Source: Pempheris klunzingeri
Lineage: Eukaryota > Chordata > Actinopteri > Acropomatiformes > Pempheridae
Assembly (NCBI RefSeq): GCF_042242105.1
Contig: NC_092027.1
Location: forward strand, 7,392,721 to 7,456,720
Direction of reading: 5' to 3'
DNA: 64,000 bases
Shown here: in pieces, positions 1-23,885 of the stretch
Numbering within the stretch: position 1 is the stretch's first letter
Layout of the letters: every line of letters starts with the position of its first letter
The notes under the pieces: generated by a model
Seen by the model: the letters and a program-made list of their open reading frames with translations, nothing else
Database searches by the model: none
Told to the model about the DNA's origin: nothing
Made by a program: the position numbers and the translations under genes

Positions 1-554
1 TGAAACTCTGCTACTGTAGTGTTATTTCAATCGTCTGCAGACTTTTCGCATAAACTTTAGTTAATGTAAGATCTAACAAGGTCTTTGTGAGGACCTTTCC
101 CTGCGTTGGGATATCTTGGGCCATGTAGGGAACTGTTACGCTAAAGTAAAGGTTCAACATTTTTCTGAGAGATAGATGGCAGATTGATACCACTCTCATG
201 TCTGAACATTGAATATGCAGCTGGAGCCAGTAGCTGACTATTTTAACACAGGGGCATCAGCTAGTTTAGTTCTGATCTAGTTCTTGATGTGGTTTGCACA
301 CTACATGAGTGATCGGCAACAGGGGACAGGGGATCACGCATAATTCAATGTGGCCAAGACCAGACAAGCTCCTCTAGATAACAAGCTGTATCTTCATATT
401 GAATTTACAGATCCGAGAGTGGTATCCATGTTCCCAGAGAGAGTGAAAGAGAGGGAGAAGAAGAGAGGGATGGTGGAAAACAAAACAATGACTGATATCA
501 GTGAGGATGGGGCTGATTGAAGAGCCGGTGTTGGTGTCGTCAGGTTACTCTCAC

Positions 555-3500
555 CTAAAGCCCCGACTGCTAAGTAGCCGAGGATGACTGCCATGAACAG
601 GATACAGCAGATTATATCAGTGCACCCTCTGATGAAGAGAGAGAGAGAGAGAGAAAGACAGCAACAGGTTAAAGTGAGCAGACTGAGCTTTGCCTTGGGG
701 GTGACAAATGTGATTCCATCAGTCAACAGAGACTCAGCGAACACAAGGTCAGCTTTGAAAACAGCCACACGGAGGATTTAGGGGATTAAATGAGTGTGGA
801 AACAGCCAGCAGCTGATGAGACAGATTCACCTTTTCTTAATGGGTCCTTTAAACGCTGGGTCAAACTGAGCAGCTTCTCCTGGGAAAAGAAAACAGCATT
901 AAATTCCCACCCATACAATAATCTTTACTGTCTGGCACAGTCATTGTGTAACGTTAAGCTGCAACTTCCTTGTTTGGTTTCTGTCAAGGACGCATTCGTT
1001 TATTATTCACACCTGCAATTCCACCTCAAGGAAATGCACAACTGATTAAATCTGTGTGCACTCTGCTTGTGGAAATATGAGGAAGATGGTGTGTATAAAA
1101 AACAGGAACGGTTCGTTTGTTCATTTTCACCAGCACTCTCCGGTGCCCTACTTTAGAATTTATATCCGTGTCCCTAAAAAAGCTTTTCTTAGAGTTAATA
1201 AATAACAGTGCGAGTGAATGTAAAACATTTAAAGATAATTTTATGGGTTCGCTGCTCACAGGTGATATAATGTAACAGAAGTGACTGTATTATGGGAAAG
1301 AAATGTCTCATTGTTGTTTCCTGGAACAGACAGACTGTCAGTAAAAACAAATAAGTAAATCCAGCGGGTGTTGTTTCTAGCTCACATAACAAGCTGCTTC
1401 CTATACAAACTAAAGAGTCGTTGGTTCATGTTAGTTACTTAATGTGCGATCACAGCGAGGAGAGTAAAGAGGAAAGGATCCCAGCTGGGGCGCAGCGTTG
1501 ACTCTAGCAGCTCAGAGTCATTTGGATAGAATTTGAATTCAGAGTATGGCTTTTGGAAGAGGCAGAGTCGCAGACATAATATCAATTTAAAAGGTTAATA
1601 TCAACCATCTGAAAACTTGTTTGAGGAGATCCAGACCGAAAACATTTCCTGTCATGACAGTCAAATCCATAAGCATCAGTCTGGCTCTCTTTCATTATCC
1701 TGTCGGGCAGGAAAAGCACGCTTGGAGAGTTCGATCATAAGACCATGCAGACACCTTCTGGCAGGTGTCAGGTTTAAAATACTTCAAATATCAGCAAAGG
1801 AGAATTTGCACTTTGCAAAAACTAATGGGGCTAAAAGATCGTGACGAAGAGCCTGAACAGCCTGATGGATCTTTGGTGATAAGAATGGTTTGGTTATTTG
1901 TCAGATTTCCACATGCAAATACCATGTTGTGTTACTGTAATTGGTCCCCAGGACGGATATTTGAATGACTTAAGCAAAAATAAAGGGATGAATACACATT
2001 CAGAGGCCAAGAGAATATTACAAATATCCATGGATCAGGGATAAAATCTAACTAATCTTCCACGTGTTAGAAGAGACTGGTTCTCCTCTAAAATAAATTC
2101 CTACAATACAATAACACCTGATATGGATCACATGTAAATAACAAGTGTGTGTGTGTGTGTGTGTGTGCGCGCCAATGACAGCCGCACAAAGACAAGTGAG
2201 TGTGTGGACGGACCACACATCAGTGTCCCCATCAGGGCCTCTGAATATACCTCGTCAGCCGTTTCCTGAACCTTCATTTGTGGTTCAGTAAGAAAAATGA
2301 CTCAGTCTGCCAAAATAAAATTGACTCAGTGAAGGAACCTGTTCATCGGCCTCTCGTACTGCTGTGAGTGTCAGATTTCAGTTCTGCTAGGATACTGCTG
2401 TGTGTTTAGAGTCAAATGTCCCAGTGTGACTCAGTGTGACTCTTATAAAAAAGGATTTTTCAGCTTTTATAACCTCGTAAAAAGCTGGAGGAAACCTTTA
2501 AACCTTGAACCTCAGACAGGATAGATGTAAGACATCTTTATGGGTTGGGGGGCATCACTTGACCTCGGCTGGAGAGGAGTGACACATACATATGAGGGGA
2601 CGGGGCTCTGATTTCACTTTTTATCACCCAAATTTGGCAACAAAATGGATCAAAACATGAAGTAATCATTTGGGGCAACAAATTCAATGTTTATCAAAGA
2701 AGTGTGTCACCTGACTGAAGGGATGCCAAAAGTTGAATAAATAAATATATTACTGTGTGCTTTATTGTACAAACCTCACCCTTTACTGCAAAAAGAGATG
2801 ACAACTAGATTAATTGCCTGCAGTAAACACAGGACAACTCTCCCAGGGGAAAGAAAGTCTTCAAAAAGTAGTGTAAAATATGAGAGTATTCATGTCATAT
2901 TCATGTAAAGTGTGACTGATTTGATTAAAGAAACTGTTCTGTGACTCAGAACAGAGTCACAGTTATTCTGTGAATAAACATTTCATAGATGAGCCAGTAT
3001 TTCTGTGCAATGAACTTTAAACATCGATGCACAGCATTTCTAAATCAAACCCACCAGTGGTCCCTTTGCTTTGTATATTAACTAGCTTGTGTTTTAAAAA
3101 TCAGACCTTATTTTTTCCCCCTGCTGCCTCAGCAAGCAGCTTTAATGAACTCTCTGGTCAATGATTTGCAGCAACAACCTCTTACAAGTGACTCATTTCC
3201 AAACGCCGAGGACTTTTTCTCAACAGGAAAGACTTCTGAAATGTGTAACCGCTCAAAACAAGAGGAAACCCAAACATATTGTACAACCAAACTGAACGGG
3301 CAGTCTGAGTTAGTGAGCTCAGCAGCAGGAGCAGATCCACAATCAGACAATGAACATTAATTTACAGATAAACGTTTTTGTTTTTGAGAACAAAGGCTCA
3401 GTTGTTACAGTAATGCCTGGATCAGTGAAGTGTCAGCTCTGACACTTGTGGTCGCCTCTTTTGTCAGCATCTTATTCTCCGATGTTATTTGAGGAGATGT

Positions 3501-5334
3501 GAAATACGATTGGTTATTTACATCCAGGGAGGGTTTGTTTACTGTAGCTTTGCAAAGCCTCCCAGACTGTCAATAGAAGTGTGACTCCTGCGATGTATCA
3601 AAAGGCACAAAGAGTAAACAGGGATGCAGGACGCAGAGCTCTGCTGAGCACATCGTGACAGAAAATCAAACAGTCACATGCACTTTTTTTTAAATCTTAG
3701 TTACTCCGACTTCATCTTCTGTGTCTTTTGTTTGCAAAACTCAGAAGAAAATGATTTCGCTGCACATGATACTTCTGCCTGTCAGAGGGGGAAGCTTGGC
3801 TTTGTTCAGCCGGCCATTCAAAGATCCTGCTGGGGACACATGAGCAACATTAGAGCTGAAACTAGTGGTTCATCAGCAGAAAATAAATATAGACAGAATA
3901 ATCGTTTCATGAAAAAACCTGCATTTGGTTTCTGGGTTGTTGGTCAAACAAATAATAGAGGAAGTATTTAGTGGATTAATTGGTTACAGCTGAAACAGTA
4001 AATTGACTAGATGATGACAGAAAATTAATCAGCAACTACTTTAATAACTGATTCATCAAATAGGTCATGTTTTTAAAGAAAAAAACAAAGATTGTCATGG
4101 GTTTTTTTTTTACGTGAACTGAATATTTTTGGATTTTTAGCTTTTAGTCGGACAAAACAAGACATTTGAAGACATTTTACTTCCACTTAAAGAAACTGTG
4201 ATGCACATTTCTCACTAGTTTGACACTTTCTAGACTAAATAATACATCAACTAATCAAGAAAATGATTGGCAGATTAACTGAAAGTGAAAATTGTTAGCT
4301 GCAGCCCCAAAATCTATAATTATAGTCACAGCCCAAAGCAACAAATCAGTCTTCATCATTCTCTGTCACTGTTGTTGTTTTGTGGGGTGTTGCGTTGAAT
4401 AAAACTGATCATCAGCTGCAATTTTCTTATCCGCTTCAACACCATAAGGGCAGTTAATAAACCAGATTTTACCAGTATAATGTCTAAATAGGTAAGAATA
4501 CCAGGTGACAACATTTACACCTCCAAAGAATGTGATTCTTTATGCAATATAGTCTTTAAAACCTACTAAGTCTTAAGTCTCTTTTATCATATAAGTATTA
4601 TTTTAACCGTAACAAAGCAACAACAGACTTCACATTTGACTGTAAGAAAGTGCTCAGCTGACAGTGGGGTTCATTTAAAGCAATGTGTGCATGAAACCCC
4701 TCCTCACAGGTTATGGTCCTAGTCTGGGGAACATTTGAAGCCAAAAAGTTACTTATTCAAAAAAAAAAACAGGATATTTAACAGGACAAAAAACTAAAAC
4801 CAGAATAAAACAAAACACTTATTTTAAAGTATTTGAGATTCTCTGGAGCCAACTCAAAGCTCCCCCTTTAAAAAAAAATAGTTTTAACATCTTTAGTTAA
4901 AGTCTGTGGGATGTTTTGCCTCACCTATATAGAGTAAATTATGACAACATTTTATAAGTTGCTTGTTAACCATTAAAGCAGGTTTATAGTTAATTGTTGG
5001 TACACAGTTGTAACCTAGAGACTGACTGAAGAGACAAGCCTGAAGATGGATACAGGAAATGTGTAACTCCTGCAGCTGGACTTAAAGATTCTAATTAAAC
5101 CTGTCCGTGTTTAAAGGACGAGTAAATCATAAAAATCAATTCATAAAATTAATATTACAAACTTTTCTTGCAGCCAAACATTAAAGAACATCTCAGTATG
5201 GGACATGACAGTTAAATATGATTAACCAGAAGTAGTTAGTTGGTTATCTTTAATGTATTTTGACCGTCTGAGGTAACGGGCTCTGCCGACTCACCATACT
5301 CGGAGTCCGGGTTTGTCTCCTGTTTTTTACCCAT
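555..5334 (-). CDS. slc44a4: slc44a4-like choline transporter-like protein, first three coding exons (partial)
   Basis: Coding exons in transcript order are 5334-5295, 879-831 and 628-555. They join in frame with consensus splice sites and give a start MGKKQETNPDSEYG, then a segment containing FDPAFKGPIKKR, then RGCTDIICCILF leading into the first membrane helix. The conserved block 'FDPxFKGPIKxRxCTDxICC' followed by a hydrophobic stretch (LGYLAVGALG) is the N-terminus of the SLC44 (CTL) family, multipass plasma-membrane transporters for choline and, for SLC44A4, thiamine pyrophosphate. The paralogue is chosen from synteny: SLC44A4 neighbours EHMT2 in vertebrates. The fourth exon (the WLYGDPR region in relatives) is not in bases 1-554, so the rest of the gene lies left of the window. 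Intron 1 is about 4.4 kb and intron 2 about 200 bp. Family certain; paralogue likely. Confidence 0.85.
635..656. repeat. (GA)n microsatellite
   Basis: A run of GA dinucleotides lies just upstream (on the minus strand) of slc44a4 coding exon 3. Its reverse complement is the CT-rich tract preceding that exon's splice acceptor. Confidence 0.8.
2145..2168. repeat. (GT)n microsatellite
   Basis: About twelve GT dinucleotides, ending in a short CG-alternating tail, within slc44a4 intron 1. Confidence 0.9.
3968..4312 (+). repeat. Interspersed repeat, family A (degenerate copy)
   Basis: The text contains the signature phrases of a repeat seen several times in this window: 'gaactgaatattttt', 'gacaaaacaagacatttga' and 'tctagactaaa', flanked by degenerate AATTAATC-type ends. 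Other copies lie near 9880, 13640, 22090, 31610, 43730 and 48750. No coding capacity, so probably a non-autonomous DNA transposon. Family membership was judged by eye. Confidence 0.6.
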
Positions 5335-5560
5335 GTTCCGCCTCTCCTTCCTGGGACTCTAAAACCAGACTCCCTTCGCTCAGACTAAGCTTAAAACTTT
5401 GGCAAACTGTCCGCTAAAAGCGCGTTAAAAGCCTGTCACCGTGTCGAGGCGGACATGGTTACTAACGAGAGAAAATCTTTTTTCTTCCTGGCTGTTGTTA
5501 CTAGGCAGTGACGTCACCCAGCGCACCTGCGGAGGGATGCGCACCTGAGCGGGCTAATCA
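5335..5560 (-). promoter_or_regulatory. slc44a4 promoter and 5' UTR region with a palindromic CRE
   Basis: This is a local GC-rich patch in AT-rich surroundings, directly upstream of the slc44a4 start codon on the minus strand. It contains a perfect palindromic cAMP-response element TGACGTCA at 5509-5516. The transcription start is not defined by the sequence. Promoter role is inferred from position. Confidence 0.5.
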
Positions 5561-6384
5561 AAGATTGTATGTTAGCAAGATGAATCACTCCTCGCTGTTT
5601 GTGTTTACCTCACAGAGCAGCAGGTTAGCTAACAGCCTGCTATCATAGTCTGTAAATGTCTTCCTGTGTATATTTATGCTCTTGTTTCCTCATTTATCTG
5701 AGCTACAGAACATGTATGAACAGTGCTGTATAATCAATGTCTATTATTATTATTATTGTTGTTGTTGTAATTTTATCCATGGTAATTTTTTTTTAGTTAT
5801 GCTGTATGCGTCACTAAAAGCACAATATAAAGTGAAATTAGTAGTGTCGTTATTTCGAGACTCCTTCTTACAGGGAGGCTATTCAATGATCTAGACACTT
5901 GGTTAACCATCAGGACATTTTTTTGTCCAACCAGCAATGAAAACTAACAATTTCCATTCACAATTTGATTTTGAATCTTGGGCAAGGATTTTTGGCAAAG
6001 TAGGACCTCTTCCTTCAATTAGATCTCTGGCTGCTCCTTGTGCAGCATCCCTCTTTGCCCTGCAGCCTCTAAAATGCCCCCTGCTGATGGTCCAGTGCCA
6101 CCAGCAGGCATACAGTACATAGTACATATATTACTTCCATAAATAACATTTCTTTCAGCCAAGTAGCGAGAAAACGTCCAAAATACACATTTAGGAATTT
6201 ATATTCTTATTATTATTTATAGGATAAAGTTTTTATATAGTGTTAAAACTGTTTGGCTGCTGTTATGGAAGGAGAGCTGTGTTCACATCTGCTGAAAAAC
6301 ACCCCTCTTTCAGATCACAACAAAAGCCAATGAGCAGATTTAAAAAGAAAAGAACGACACACTCAATACAAGAGCCCAAAGATC
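5561..6384. other. Intergenic spacer between slc44a4 promoter and ehmt2 3' end
   Basis: It holds a compound (ATT)n(GTT)n microsatellite at about 5741-5769 and otherwise unremarkable AT-rich sequence. A more GC-rich block at about 5965-6110 is open for some 60-70 codons on both strands but matches nothing I know. It may be an old repeat fragment. Confidence 0.5.
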
Positions 6385-6398
6385 AACTCATGAGCTAA

Positions 6399-6404
6399 TT
6401 TATT
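6399..6404 (-). terminator. ehmt2 polyadenylation signal
   Basis: AATAAA on the minus strand, about 525 bases downstream of the ehmt2 stop codon. It is the only canonical signal I noticed before the slc44a4 promoter region. The implied 3' UTR is about 6385-6926. Confidence 0.6.
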
Positions 6405-6780
6405 ACACTACATGTGATAAAGAAAACAGTACGTATAAAAATAAAGAAAATAAAGCTAACACAATCATCAAACAAACCAACTCCATTCCTCAGGTCCTTA
6501 ATGAGTCCGGTATGGGCTAAAGCTCGACTCGTTCCTGCACTGTGTAAAAATGCTTTGTGTTTGTTGGCACAACAGAAAATACAGCTGTATGATAGTTACA
6601 TGGTGGCAGACTCTGAATGCGCAAACTTCATGTGGCAAGGCAAAAAGGACAGTGATGTACAGTAAACATACTGTATGTACAGAATCACAATTTAAACATA
6701 GTACCCAGACAGTTTGAGATATGTCAAGGCCCCCGTGCTCTACCATAGGGGAACTTAAACTTTAATGTGGCAAGTTTTGG

Positions 6781-6793
6781 AGGGGGGGGGGGG
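6781..6793. repeat. Poly-G run
   Basis: An uninterrupted G run of about 13 (C on the transcript strand) in the ehmt2 3' UTR. Confidence 0.85.
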
Positions 6794-6926
6794 TACATTT
6801 CAAGTAGAAAAACAGCACCATGCTTTAAACACAGAAAATGTAACATGATAAAAACGTCAAGGTGAATTTTCCATTTCCAATGTGTGCATGTGAAATGGAT
6901 AATCCCAAAAAAAGGCCCCAAATGTT

Positions 6927-18874
<11,948 letters not shown>

Positions 18875-19274
18875 GTTTCCCGATGAGCAGCGACGTAAAT
18901 GTACGTGCTTGCATCATCGACCCGGCCACGCCCCCTACGCGACCCTTGATATTACACCAGCTGATCAGAAGTCAGCCTGCGTCCTCTGAGTTGACGGCCA
19001 CGGCGGAGAGGGGCGTTCCACGAAAACCGACTCCAAGTCAGTTTAGAGGCGGAAGAACAGAGGTTTGTGTTTTGTTGTAACGAGATGCGCTTTCTCCTAA
19101 AAAACAGAGATTAAAAAGTAAACAGAGATCGAGGTCTTAGCGAGTGGACGAAGGGATGAGGAAATACTGCCGGCTAACTAACGTCAACAGCGGTGCGGTT
19201 GAAACAAACCCAGATTTGTCTTATTAAAAAAAAAGCCCGGAGGTCATTCAACGAAAAGGAAAAAAAAGGGGAAG
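18875..19274. promoter_or_regulatory. Shared head-to-head promoter of ehmt2 and zbtb12, with zbtb12 leader exon
   Basis: This is a GC-richer region between divergent genes. The ehmt2 start codon is at 18874 on the minus strand. On the plus strand a leader ends with AAG|GTGAGT at 19274/19275, a strong donor that most likely belongs to a non-coding first exon of zbtb12, whose start codon is at 20410. The transcription starts are inferred. Confidence 0.55.
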
Positions 19275-19984
19275 GTGAGTAACATTAACGACAAAGTTTG
19301 ACGGTAACTGGGGAGCTTTTGTTTGTTTCTGTGGTTGGACACCAGCAGATGCCAGCAAGCTAATTGTAGCTAACGTTAGCTAAGACAAGTGGGTAACGTT
19401 AGGCCAGAAGGAAAGGACGAAATCAATGGAGTCCCACAGCAATCACACCAGTCCAGTAAATTATCTCATTTTATTATACTTAAGCTGAACTGAAACAATC
19501 TTTAAATACACCTATGCTAGCTTAGTGTTAGTCAGTCCTCGTGGCTTCTCACACAGCCACTCGTGTTAGCTAACTTTTCAACATCCCTCAAGTGAAAGCA
19601 GGCGATTTATCGACAAAGTAACGATACAACGTCAGTGATGTGAGGTTAGATATCATCAACTTTACTGATTTACAATAATGTTATTATAACATGTAGTAAC
19701 ATTCGTGATACACCTATAATTGTGTCCTTTGTAGGTCTAAAAACAGCATCACTACTTGTGTTACTTCAATGGTCAACTGGTTCTTTTTGTTTGACCATCA
19801 TATCAACATTACTGATGATTTTTCTCACAGGTTATAACCTAAACATAACTAACACTTATAGTGGGACATGCTGCAGGCCAGTCTGCAGTGATCTGATAAG
19901 GCCCAACATGATCAGTTATTCTACATTGCACATCAGTGTATATATTCCTTCCTCAAGTGTCATTTTATTTATGCTGCTGTTAAG

Positions 19985-20038
19985 ATAAAATTTCCCAGTC
20001 TGGGATCAATAAAGTACATCTATCTATCTATCTATCAA
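19985..20038 (+). repeat. Retrotransposon 3' tail with (TCTA)n
   Basis: Reads 'aatttcccagtctgggatcaataaagtacatc' followed by tctatctatctatc. This is the usual 3' end of fish non-LTR elements. The body upstream (about 19700-19985) may be the remainder, but I cannot place it. Confidence 0.6.
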
Positions 20039-20409
20039 TACAGCCCTGACATCCAAAAACTCAGAATCAGTCCTAAAAATAATTATCTAAATGCCAATAT
20101 GTCAAATTGGAAGAAAAACGAGTTTATAACTGTCCTAATGTGCCCCAATCATTTGACTACACCCCAACTAAACCCCGTGTGACTGAATCCCAAGCTTTAC
20201 ATGTGTGCAAGAGTTCATGCGCTGTTCAACAGAAGGACAAACTGTTGTCGATCTCAGATGCCTGAGTGTTGAGCATTGAAAACAGTGTTTGAGTGACTTT
20301 TATTCACCTCATCGTTTTACATTTACTGTCTGCTTTTTGACCTTCTAATTCTATTACCGTCTCATTGAGTTATGTGTAATAAAGACTTCCCTGTTTCTCT
20401 GCAAGCAAG

Positions 20410-23400
20410 ATGGAGATGCTCTGTTTCCGGTTGCCGGGCCACGGGGACACAACCCTGAAGCACATGAATTCGCTGCGGTCCCGCCAGCACTTCTGTGACA
20501 TCACCATCGTGGCCAGCAACAACCAGACATTCAGGGGACATAAGGTGGTGCTGGCTGCCTGCTCACCCTTCTTGAGGGACCAGTTCCTCCTCAACCCATC
20601 CTCCAAGCTTCAGGTAGCTGCATGTCAACGCACACAATGTCTCGCTGTCATTGTGTCTGTCGTCAATGCTAAAATCGGTGCATGTCTATGTTGCTGGTTT
20701 TACGTTTTTACCCAGGTGTCGATGCTGTACCACTCCACAGTGGTGTGTGATCTGCTTCAGTCTTGTTACACTGGTGTCCTGCAGTTTAACCCGGAGGAAA
20801 TTGTCAACTACCTGACAGCTGCCAGCTACCTACAGATGGAGCATATTGTGGAGCGCTGCCGGGGAGCACTGAAGAAGTATGTGCAACTAAAGAATCCCAG
20901 TCCACTGAAGGTCAGTAATCCAAAACAATAACGTGGTTATTTCATTGTTTCTTTATGTTGTACAGTGATGGAAAAATATTTTCTTATGCACATTCTTTCC
21001 AAAGTTGATTTGGTTGTAATTTGTAGACTGCATCTGAACGTGACGTGTCTTTAATTTTCTCTGTAGAATAAAAATTGTGACAAACTTTCATATTCCAAAT
21101 GTACATTTATCTGTTCAATTTTGTAAGTTGCTATAGGAGTGATTTTTCATTTAGACACCTTGTAATTCTTCAACATTTTGTACATACAGTATGTTCTCAG
21201 CACTTTCATATCTTACAGCGATGCAGTTTTTGGGGGATTAAAGAAATGCAATGATCCGTTTTTCCTGTTTCTTCTTCTAGATAACTTCAGAGGAGGGCCA
21301 GTCCCGACCCGTGATTGTCAGCGGAAGCATTCACTCTGTTGCATCTGCGTCTCCCACTAGCCGACCCTCCCCTGTGCCCCCCCTCAGTCCTCCTGTGGTC
21401 CGTGCAGTGGAGGAGAACAGCGAAGATGTGTCTGCTCAGGGCAGCAGTCAACAGCACGGTGACAGTCCCATAATGGATGAGCCATGTATTAAGGTTTGTG
21501 TGTGAAAGAAAAACCTAAGAACATGGTTCCTTTTTTCATCTACACTGAATTTACAAATCTACAGTATTCATGAAAATAATGATATTAATCATTTTAATTA
21601 TAGAGCTAAACAAAGTGTTTAACATCAAAACAGTGTGAACAGTAAAAAAAAGTTAAAATAGTTAGATTACAAGAAGAAGTTAAAAGTATAAAACAATAAA
21701 GCATACGAAATAAAACAACAACAGTATGAAAACATAGTTAATACTCAAGAAAAGCCCTTAAAAAGCCAACAAGGGGCAAATAATTGATACAGAAAAGACT
21801 GTTTTGTGTGGAGTGTCCCTTTTAACCAGCTTGTGGTTGGTCACTGGTGTGAATTGCCACACTGCAACAAAGGTATAGCAGAGTGGGGACAGCTTGTAAT
21901 CCCACGTAATGTCTGAACAATAATGTCAACCGTACGCATGGTAGAAAGAGCCCCCTTTTGTCCCTACAGGACTTTTATACTGAGTCATAAACGGTCTCCG
22001 CAGATCGTCAGTGAAGTGTGATAGAGAGGTGGTGTGTTACAGAAGATAACAGAAAGCACAGGATCGACACGGAAGAGAAGTTTTCATGGATAATTTTTTT
22101 TTTTAAATGTTGTTTATCTCTGTTTTCTGTCACTGTAAATGTAATGTTTTTAGGTTGTGGACTGTAGGCAGGACAGAGTAAGCAATTTTGGGAAAGTCTG
22201 TGAAGTTTTGATGTTTTAAAAAAAAAAAAAAAAAATGTTTTTTCGATATTCTATAGACTAAACAAATCTTTACAGCAACACACACTTTACTCAGTCCTCA
22301 TTTCTGTTACAGGTTAATACATCAGACGAGGAAGAGGTCAGACAGGAGGACTATGATGTGTTCAGAGTGTACATCTCTGAAGAAGAGCAGATGAACAGAG
22401 ACAGGGAGTTGGAGAGAGGAGCTCCCTCTGATGGACCTCCAGAGGCTTGTTACCCAGAGGCAGAAGGTATCGTGATTGGAGGAGAGGGCGGTGAATATGA
22501 CTTGAATCCAACAGAAGAAGATCTCAGCACCGGGGGGCTGTTGGTAGACGGGCTCCGCGCTGTCAGGCGCAGGCTGCCTGACCCTAAAATTGGCCGGGGC
22601 AGAGGGCGAGGCAAGGGGCGGGGTTTTAAGAGGAGAAGGTGGGTGTCGTCACAGGAGAAAAGACCTCCAGCCATAGATCACCACCAGGATTTATGGTATC
22701 TGGCAACTGCAGGGATGGGGGCGGGTTTCGGACTGGACTACAGCCAAGAAGGGCTTAAGACAGGAAATTACGTCTCGGTTGAACTTCCCCGGTTAGACTT
22801 CAGCATGGCCGACGCTCAGGGGGAGAAGGTTTCACCAGTGGGTGCCAACAGTTTGACCCAGTACGCCCTGGAGGAGTCTAGTTGTGGTGCTGGCGAGGGG
22901 AGTTCAGGACTGACCGTTGGGACAAATGAGGGAGGGGATGAGTCTGTTGCAGTGGTGGGATCCACTTCAAGTGTAACCGGGCCCGTCATCTGCGAGCACT
23001 GCGGCCTGACGTTCCCCTCGGCCCACTCCCTAGCCATCCACTCCCGCTCCACTCACCTGCTCTACGCCTGCCCCTGCTGCGGAAAACACTTCCACCACTC
23101 GGCCAACCTCACCCGACACATGGCCGTGCACCGGGGCACCGGCAAGACGCACCAGTGCCCGCTGTGCTACAAGACTTTCACCCAAAAGTCCACACTGATA
23201 GACCACATGAACCTCCACAGCGGGGAGCGGCCACACCGCTGCGCGTACTGCCACGCCCGCTTTGCCCACAAGCCCGCCTTACGACGCCACCTGAAGGAAC
23301 AGCACGGAAAAACCACGGGGCAGAACTCCCTACATGAGCAGGAGGAGAGGGAGAGAGGAGCTGCTGGAAGAATTCGAGAGGAAGAGCAAGAATGTCTGGT

Positions 23401-23419
23401 TACTGAACAAGTGTCATAG
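20410..23419 (+). CDS. zbtb12: BTB/POZ zinc-finger transcription factor ZBTB12
   Basis: Coding exons are 20410-20613, 20716-20910, 21281-21493 and 22313-23419, all phase 0, giving 572 residues. The start [20 protein letters not shown] fits ZBTB12, and an AG lies directly before the ATG. The BTB domain (about residues 25-130) includes [34 protein letters not shown] and [21 protein letters not shown] long acidic, Gly/Arg-containing linker follows ([14 protein letters not shown], nuclear-signal-like). Four C2H2 fingers close the protein (about residues 430-530): [51 protein letters not shown] and [17 protein letters not shown]. It should act in the nucleus as a dimeric DNA-binding regulator. Identity is from the BTB and finger sequences plus synteny with EHMT2 and NELFE; ZBTB22 is a less likely alternative. 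Confidence 0.92.
22090..22270 (+). repeat. Interspersed repeat, family A (truncated) with A-run
   Basis: Contains 'ggttgtggactgtaggcaggacagagtaagcaattttggg' and 'gatattctatagactaaacaaa', family A landmarks, with an 18-A run in between. Lies in the last zbtb12 intron, ending about 40 bases before the final acceptor. Confidence 0.55.
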
Positions 23420-23860
23420 GCCAAAACATTTCAGACAGTAAAGTCTAAAGCTCATCAGCTTTTTACACACAGAGTGACGATCTGTCCAGTGGGGAGGTCA
23501 GTCACAAAGGGCTGGAAATGGATTATGAAGCCTATAAAATCTCAGACTGTGAAAACAAAAACCTGCTCATGTGAAATATGTATCAAATTTGCATAGAAAT
23601 ATGCAAACAAAGTTATAGATGTGGGTTAAAATGACTCCACATTGAGGAAAGAAGTAGGGAGACGGTGGGTGTTACTGATCTTTGATCTTCAATCTTAATC
23701 ATCAAGTCCCAAGTGTCCTCAGTGACAAAGGCCTGTTGATTTTCATGCCTGTTTAGAATAGTTTGACTCAGAACTGTGATCTTAAACTTGAATATATGTA
23801 ATACATGTTCAGGACGATGAGTGGCCTCCGTTCAAAGAAAAGATGATGTAGATGAGTGTA

Positions 23861-23866
23861 AATAAA
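23861..23866 (+). terminator. zbtb12 polyadenylation signal
   Basis: AATAAA about 440 bases after the zbtb12 stop codon, the first canonical signal downstream. Implied 3' UTR 23420 to about 23885. Confidence 0.65.
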
Positions 23867-23885
23867 ACAACTGGAAAGTCTCCTT

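Larger units (their letters stand above)
880..5294 (-). other. slc44a4 intron 1, about 4.4 kb, no gene seen
   Basis: This is the intron between coding exons 1 and 2 of slc44a4. It holds a (GT)n microsatellite near 2145-2168 and a degenerate interspersed repeat near 3968-4312. Open frames here are short, lack homology I recognise and have no consistent splice partners. Confidence 0.7.

Noticed and set aside
1-554. Search for slc44a4 exon 4 (WLYGDPR region)
   Set aside because: No matching minus-strand sequence or flanking splice sites; the exon is outside the window.
3145-3360. 71-codon plus-strand frame with an AG-like site upstream
   Set aside because: Lies inside slc44a4 intron 1 with no recognisable homology and no partner exons.
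5903-6127. Overlapping short open frames on both strands in a GC-richer block
   Set aside because: No start context, splice sites or known domain; at most an old repeat fragment.
19722-19988. 88-codon plus-strand frame upstream of zbtb12
   Set aside because: Hydrophobic AT-rich translation ending directly before a retrotransposon 3' tail; more likely part of that element or random.
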